Source: Benzoatithermus flavus
GTDB lineage: Bacteria > Pseudomonadota > Alphaproteobacteria > Geminicoccales > Geminicoccaceae
Reading direction: 5' to 3'
Assembly (NCBI RefSeq): GCF_037908215.1
Contig: NZ_JBBLZC010000016.1
Location: 41,401-105,400 of the forward strand
DNA length: 64,000 nt
Position numbers and translations under genes: made by a program. The notes beneath the pieces are model-generated. The model did not search any database, was not told the DNA's origin, and worked only from the letters and a program-made list of their open reading frames with translations. Below are positions 59,982 to 64,000 of the stretch, piece by piece (the first letter of the stretch is position 1; every line of letters starts with the position of its first letter).

Positions 59982-61495
59982 CAGATCGTCTCGTCGACTG
60001 AACGGTCGGACGTGTCGATCCAGATCGTCTTCAGCTCGGTGTATTGATCGTGGGCGAAGATCGACTTGTCACGGCCGCCGAAGCCGGATTCCTTGAACCC
60101 GCCGAAGGGGGTGGTGATGTCTCCCTCGCCGAAACAGTTCACCGTCACGGTGCCGGCCCGGATCTCGCGCGCCGCCTTGAGGGCCCGCTTGAGGCTGCCG
60201 GTGTAGACCGAGGCCGCGAGACCGTAGGGCGTGTCGTTGGCGAGGGCGATGGCTTCAGCCATGCTCGAGAACGTCGTGACCGAAAGGAGCGGTCCGAAGA
60301 CCTCGTCCCGGAAAAGGCTGCTCTCGCGCGTCACACCGTCCACGACGGTCGGCTCGATGAACGCGCCGCATTCGGTCCTGCCGCCCTCGACGAGCTCGAG
60401 ATTCTCGGCCGGGATCCGGTCGATGTAGGACTTGACCTTCTCGAAGTGGTCGCGGCTGACGAGGGCGCCTACCCGGTTGCTCGGATCGAGCGGATCGCCC
60501 ATGCGCCACTCGCGCATGTAGGCCTTGATCCGGCTGAGAAGCTCGTCCTTGACCTTCTCGTGGACGATCAGGCGGGAGGTCGCCGAGCAATTCTCGCCCA
60601 TGTTCCAGAAGGCACCGAGCACGACCTGCTCGGCCACCAGGTCGAGGTCCTCGGCGTCGTCGAACACGATGGCCGGGTTCTTGCCGCCGCATTCGAGCAC
60701 GACCCGCTTCATGTTCGAGTCCGCGGCGTAGCGCAGGAAGCGCTTGCCGGTCTCGGTGGAGCCGGTGAAGCTGACCATGTCGATGCCGGGATGGCGGCCG
60801 ATGGGCTCGCCGACCGCCGGACCGCTGCCCGTCACGACGTTGAGCACACCGGCCGGAACACCGGCCTCGAAGGCGAGCTCGGCGAGGCGGATCGCGGTGA
60901 GCGAGGTCTCCTCGGCCGGCTTGACGATGACGGAGCAGCCCGCGGCCAGCGCCGGACCGATCTTCCACGCCATCATCAGCAGCGGGAAGTTCCACGGCAG
61001 CACGCAGGCGACGACGCCGATCGGCTCGCGCACCACCAGCGCCACGGCACCCTGGCCGACCGGAGCCGTGCTGTCGTAGATCTTGTCGATCAGCTCCGCG
61101 TGCCAGCGGATGGTGTTGATCGTCTCGTGAACGTCGATCGTCTGACACTCGGCAACGGGCTTGCCGCTGTCCAGGCTCTCGAGCACCGCGAGCTCATGCC
61201 GGTTGCGCTCGATCAGCCTGGCGAAGTGCAGCAGTACCCGCTTGCGCTCGGCCGGGGCCCGGTTGCGCCAGCGGCCATCCTCGAAGGCTTCCCGCGCCTT
61301 CTGGACCGCGAGGTCGACGTCGGCCTTGTCGCAGGCGGCGACCCGGGCCAGCTCGCGGCCCGTGGCGGGATTGATGGTCGGGAACGTCTCGCCCGAGATC
61401 GCTGGCCGGGCGATGCCGTCGATGAAGGCATTGCCGCCGATCGTCATGGTCTCGGCGATGGCCTTGTACTCGTGGGCGGTCAGCAGATCGCTCAT
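59978..61495 (-). CDS. NAD-dependent aldehyde dehydrogenase (PuuC/betaine-aldehyde type)
   Basis: A 505-residue ALDH: PWNFPLLMMAWK, FTGSTETGKRF, the glutamate in LECGGKNP and the catalytic cysteine in GENCSATSR; CFGEGDITTPFGGFKESG near the end. The sequence resembles gamma-glutamyl-gamma-aminobutyraldehyde and other amino-aldehyde dehydrogenases. It lies 3 bases after the DapA-like gene. Confidence 0.85.
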   Translation of the reverse strand: MSDLLTAHEYKAIAETMTIGGNAFIDGIARPAISGETFPTINPATGRELARVAACDKADVDLAVQKAREAFEDGRWRNRAPAERKRVLLHFARLIERNRHELAVLESLDSGKPVAECQTIDVHETINTIRWHAELIDKIYDSTAPVGQGAVALVVREPIGVVACVLPWNFPLLMMAWKIGPALAAGCSVIVKPAEETSLTAIRLAELAFEAGVPAGVLNVVTGSGPAVGEPIGRHPGIDMVSFTGSTETGKRFLRYAADSNMKRVVLECGGKNPAIVFDDAEDLDLVAEQVVLGAFWNMGENCSATSRLIVHEKVKDELLSRIKAYMREWRMGDPLDPSNRVGALVSRDHFEKVKSYIDRIPAENLELVEGGRTECGAFIEPTVVDGVTRESSLFRDEVFGPLLSVTTFSSMAEAIALANDTPYGLAASVYTGSLKRALKAAREIRAGTVTVNCFGEGDITTPFGGFKESGFGGRDKSIFAHDQYTELKTIWIDTSDRSVDETIW

Positions 61496-61498
61496 GGT

Positions 61499-62404
61499 TC
61501 AGTTTTCCGACGTGATGTGCGCGATCGTGCGCTTGAGGTTGGCCACGACCGTCTGCAGGCCGCGCTTCTCCTCGTCGTTCAGGGGCCTGAGCGGCGGGCG
61601 GACGTCGCCGACCTCGAGGCCCGCGAGCTGGCAGCCGAACTTGATGCACTGGACGAATTTGCCACCGCCCTCGAGCAGGGCCATGAGGGGCAGCAAAGCC
61701 TTCATGATGGCCCGGCCCTTGTCGAAGTCCTTCTCGACGACGCAGGCCTCGTAGAGAGCGATGTGCTCCCTGGGCAGGAAGTTCGACCCGCCGCACACCC
61801 AGCTTCTCGATCCCCAGGCGAAGAACTCGAGCGCTTGGTCGTCCATGCCGCAGGACATCTCGATGTGCGGGAACTCGCGCGCCAGCAGGTGCACGCGGTT
61901 GATGTCGCCCGAGCTTTCCTTGATGGCCCGGAAGTTCTTCGAACGGCTGACCCGCGACAGAAAGGTCTCCCCCATCATGACGCCGGTACGACCGGGATAG
62001 TTATAGAGCATGATCGGCAGATTCGCGGCGCGGTCGATCGTCAGCGCATGGACCGCGTTCTCGCGCTCGGTCGGCAGCGCGTAGGGTGGCGAAGCGACCA
62101 GGATGGCGTCGGCACCGATCTCCCTGGCGTGCTCGGCGTAAGCGACCGAATCCTCGGTCCGTGTGGCGCCCGTGCCCACGATGAGGGCGGTGCGACCCTT
62201 GATCACCTCCTTGGCGAAGGCCGCCAGGGCGAGCCGCTCCTCGGCGGTCTGCGCGTAATATTCCCCGGTCGAGCCGCCGACGACGATGCCGTGGACGCCC
62301 GCGGCGATCAGGCTCTCGAGCACGTCGGCGAACGCGGCCCGGTCGATCTCGCCTCCCGGCCCGAAGGGTGTCACGGCAGGTGTGTAGATGCCTTCGAACT
62401 TCAC
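61499..62404 (-). CDS. Dihydrodipicolinate synthase/N-acetylneuraminate lyase-family protein (catabolic)
   Basis: A 301-residue class I aldolase of the DapA superfamily. The Schiff-base lysine is K162 in RAIKESSGD and the conserved tyrosine Y134 in LYNYPGRTG. GGSTGEYYAQT replaces the DapA GTTGES, so a true DapA role is unlikely. The start appears to be GTG at 62404 (VKFEGIYTPAVTPF); no ATG fits. Relatives include pyrroline-4-hydroxy-2-carboxylate deaminase and 2-keto-3-deoxy acid aldolases. It is the first gene of the eleven-gene operon. Confidence 0.82.
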   Translation of the reverse strand: MKFEGIYTPAVTPFGPGGEIDRAAFADVLESLIAAGVHGIVVGGSTGEYYAQTAEERLALAAFAKEVIKGRTALIVGTGATRTEDSVAYAEHAREIGADAILVASPPYALPTERENAVHALTIDRAANLPIMLYNYPGRTGVMMGETFLSRVSRSKNFRAIKESSGDINRVHLLAREFPHIEMSCGMDDQALEFFAWGSRSWVCGGSNFLPREHIALYEACVVEKDFDKGRAIMKALLPLMALLEGGGKFVQCIKFGCQLAGLEVGDVRPPLRPLNDEEKRGLQTVVANLKRTIAHITSEN

Positions 62405-62878
62405 GTTTCGGATCCTACTGGTGAGACCCTGATGGCCTGGCCCGGCCGCCCTGGGGCGGGCGCCGCTCACGAGCCGGCGGTCGAACGTCGGCATCACGAG
62501 CCCGTTGCGGCGCTCTCGTGACGGCAGTGGGCTGCCGATCCTCCCCGACTGCACGCGCTGGCTCGTCGATCGACTGGCAGCAAGAATGCCATCGCGGCCG
62601 GGCGCTGTCAACAAAATGTATTATTAAGTTACACAATATATCGAACAAGCAGTATGCAGCATGTGTGCCGGCCGGACGCAGCCGGGTCGTGTGCGTCTCG
62701 TGTCCGAGCACCGAGGGCACGGGCTTCGCCGGTGCGCGAGCATGAACGGGAAAGGGAGCGGATGCCTGGCGTCATCCAGGCCGGATCGGCGGCGCGGGCC
62801 GGGGGCGGCCCCGGCGCACCGATGGCAGGTTCATGGGCCCAAGGGCCCGAGGGGGAGGAGGCTCTGCCGGGGATCGCG
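62405..62878. other. Intergenic region between the DapA-like gene and the GntR gene
   Basis: No convincing gene in 474 bases. It contains the candidate promoter at 62619-62647 and the GntR-type half site at 62629-62636 in an AT-rich pocket. The 62760-62878 part is GC-rich and shows nothing recognisable. Confidence 0.55.
62619..62647 (-). promoter_or_regulatory. Candidate promoter of the eleven-gene osmolyte operon
   Basis: On the minus strand: TTGTTC, 17 bases, AATAAT. The spacer contains ATTGTGTA, which recurs upstream of the GntR gene (complement of 63721-63728). It lies about 215 bases upstream of the GTG start of the DapA-like gene. Confidence is limited by the poor -10 element. Confidence 0.45.
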
Positions 62879-63613
62879 TCAGGCCTTGGCCGGATGGCGG
62901 ATCTTCGGCTTGAGGTCCCGCGGCGCGGATCCCAGCCGCTTCAAGGCCTCCGAGCTCAGGCCCTTCGGCGCGATGAACATCTCCATGTTCCGGCGCGACA
63001 GCTCCCAGTGCTCGAACACGAGACGCACGACCGCAGCCTCGTCCTTCTCGGCGATCGCCCGGATGAACTGGTCATGGTGCTCGCAGGCCTTCGCCAGGTT
63101 CGCCTCCATCTCGTCATCCGTGGGCCGGAAGAAGGTGTAGCCGATCCGCGCATGGTCGATCAGCAGCCTGTTCAGGCTGGGCTTGAGGAAGGCGCTGTTC
63201 GCCATCTCGCCGATGATCGCATGGAACCGGGTGTTCTCGACGACCATGGCATCGGAGTCGCGCCGCGCGACGGCGGCGCGGAACCGCTCCTGGCATTCCT
63301 TCAATTGCTCCATCTGGGCAGGCTTGAAGTTCTGCACGGCCAGCCGGCCCACGGCCTCGTAGATCATCGGGGCGACGAGGAAGAAGTCGCGGAGCGTCGC
63401 GTGGTTCATCGGGATGACGCGAGCGCCCCGGTTCTCGCGGATGTCGAGATAGCCCTCGCCCGCCAGCTGCCGGAGGACGTCCCGGACGGGCGTGCGCGAA
63501 ATCCCGTACTCCTCGCTGAGCCCGACCTCGTCGAGGTCGTGGTCGGGAGGGAGCTCGAGCGTCAGTATCTGACGCTTCAGCGTCTCGTAGAGCGTCGTCT
63601 TGCTGCTCTTCAT
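62879..63613 (-). CDS. GntR-family regulator (FadR/FCD type)
   Basis: A 244-residue GntR protein: winged helix-turn-helix (about 8-70; GLSEEYGISRTPVRDVLRQLAGEG in outline) and an all-helical FCD effector domain (about 80-215; RFHAIIGEM and CEHHDQF hold candidate metal ligands). The ATG at 63613 is used. It lies upstream of, and in the same orientation as, the eleven-gene operon and shares an ATTGTGTA element with that promoter. It is the likely repressor. Confidence 0.85.
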   Translation of the reverse strand: MKSSKTTLYETLKRQILTLELPPDHDLDEVGLSEEYGISRTPVRDVLRQLAGEGYLDIRENRGARVIPMNHATLRDFFLVAPMIYEAVGRLAVQNFKPAQMEQLKECQERFRAAVARRDSDAMVVENTRFHAIIGEMANSAFLKPSLNRLLIDHARIGYTFFRPTDDEMEANLAKACEHHDQFIRAIAEKDEAAVVRLVFEHWELSRRNMEMFIAPKGLSSEALKRLGSAPRDLKPKIRHPAKA

Positions 63614-64000
63614 GTCACTTTCTTGGCGCCGGCTTCCATCGGCGAGGCATCGACTTCCCGTGCGTCCCGGGGCCACACGCGTCGTCGCATCTCGGGAGAG
63701 TACAAGCTATATGCAATATGTACACAATCCTTGGGAAGGAACAAGACCTGCCTTCGGGCTGCCCTTCGGGGGAGCGCCGAACCCGGGGTCCGGCGGAACG
63801 AGGGGCGATCCATGCCAGTCTTCTCCGCCGCGTACCGGCCCATGGCGGTATTCGCAAGGGGCTCCGCCTGCGGATAACCCCCGCAAGCGAGGGTGACCCC
63901 TTCGGCCATGCCGCGATGATATGCGATCGTGCCCCTGGGCGTGGTGTAGGAATGCCGGTCCTCGATGCGGGTCGAAGACCAATCAGCCGACCACGGCGGG
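63614..64000 (-). other. Right-edge region; possible DUF218/YdcF-like fragment
   Basis: Contains the GntR upstream region (ATTGTGTA complement at 63721-63728). A minus-strand frame, open to the window edge, reads RGTIAYHRGMAEGVTLACGG and EPLANTAMGRYAAEKTGM, which recalls the DUF218 (YdcF/SanA) pattern of a GG turn followed by EA..M..Y. It runs into the GntR start without a natural end, so it is probably a fragment or chance. Confidence 0.25.

Noticed and set aside
60044..62521. Long plus-strand frame across the aldehyde dehydrogenase and DapA-like genes
   Set aside because: Antisense shadow; the minus strand carries catalytic motifs for both enzymes.
1..64000. CRISPR arrays, tRNA or rRNA genes, phage or plasmid replication genes
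   Set aside because: I looked for regular repeats, tRNA-like cloverleaf ends, integrases and replication proteins and saw none; faint tRNA fragments cannot be excluded without a search program.

Overview
The window is uniformly GC-rich, with third codon positions almost always G or C and only a few AT-rich regulatory pockets. Its gene content points to a free-living, aerobic, heterotrophic alphaproteobacterium: a pcaQ-pcaDCHGB operon with ATAACC-N4-GGTTA-type boxes, TRAP transporters, doe/eut ectoine genes and hmu-type heme uptake. No rRNA or tRNA gene was seen, so the lineage cannot be narrowed further from sequence alone; a Rhodospirillales/Geminicoccales- or Rhodobacterales-like bacterium is a guess.

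Layout: (1) 1-7761, ectoine/hydroxyectoine breakdown on the plus strand (eutB, doeA, doeB, an AsnC regulator, doeC, doeD, eutC). (2) 7820-8925, debris: a CoA-transferase remnant, an intact small Bfd-type ferredoxin, a copy of the ben control sequence and an MFS pseudogene. (3) 9003-15252, benABCD-catABC on the minus strand, with a divergent BenM/CatM-type LysR gene. (4) 16686-23635, quinate/shikimate uptake and conversion to protocatechuate (TetR, DMT transporter, shikimate dehydrogenase, MHS transporter, two-domain dehydroshikimate dehydratase). (5) 23693-28085, TRAP transporter, universal stress protein and a second, paralogous TetR. (6) 28532-37297, pobA, a pcaK-like transporter, pcaQ, then pcaD-C-H-G, a CoA-transferase remnant, a BKACE (DUF849) gene and pcaB. 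(7) 37298-38121, a decayed IS630-type transposase in otherwise empty DNA. (8) 38122-46557, a complete heme uptake locus (exbB-exbD-tonB-hemP-receptor-hmuS-hmuT-hmuU-hmuV). (9) 46737-51807, gbcA-gbcB plus an MttB-family methyltransferase, with a divergent LysR gene. (10) 51816-63613, eleven tightly packed minus-strand genes: DapA-like, aldehyde dehydrogenase, FAD oxidase, an OpuA/ProU-type ABC importer, ProC-like, DddQ-like DMSP lyase and two SDRs, with a GntR regulator upstream.

How the genes work together: benzoate is taken to catechol and then muconolactone by Ben and CatABC. Quinate, shikimate and 4-hydroxybenzoate are taken to protocatechuate and then carboxymuconolactone. Both routes need the single pcaD for the enol-lactone step, giving 3-oxoadipate. 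The usual pcaIJ and pcaF are absent; instead a BKACE-family gene lies in the pca operon beside a collapsed CoA-transferase remnant, and a second copy of that remnant lies beside the cat genes. This suggests that 3-oxoadipate is cleaved directly with acetyl-CoA. The other theme is osmolyte use: ectoines, glycine betaine and probably DMSP or a related betaine.

The best candidates for undescribed biology are the eleven-gene osmolyte operon containing the DMSP-lyase-like cupin, the pairing of an MttB-type methyltransferase with the Rieske betaine demethylase, and the apparent replacement of pcaIJF by BKACE with paired CoA-transferase fossils. Shared operator-like sequences tie several modules to their regulators.
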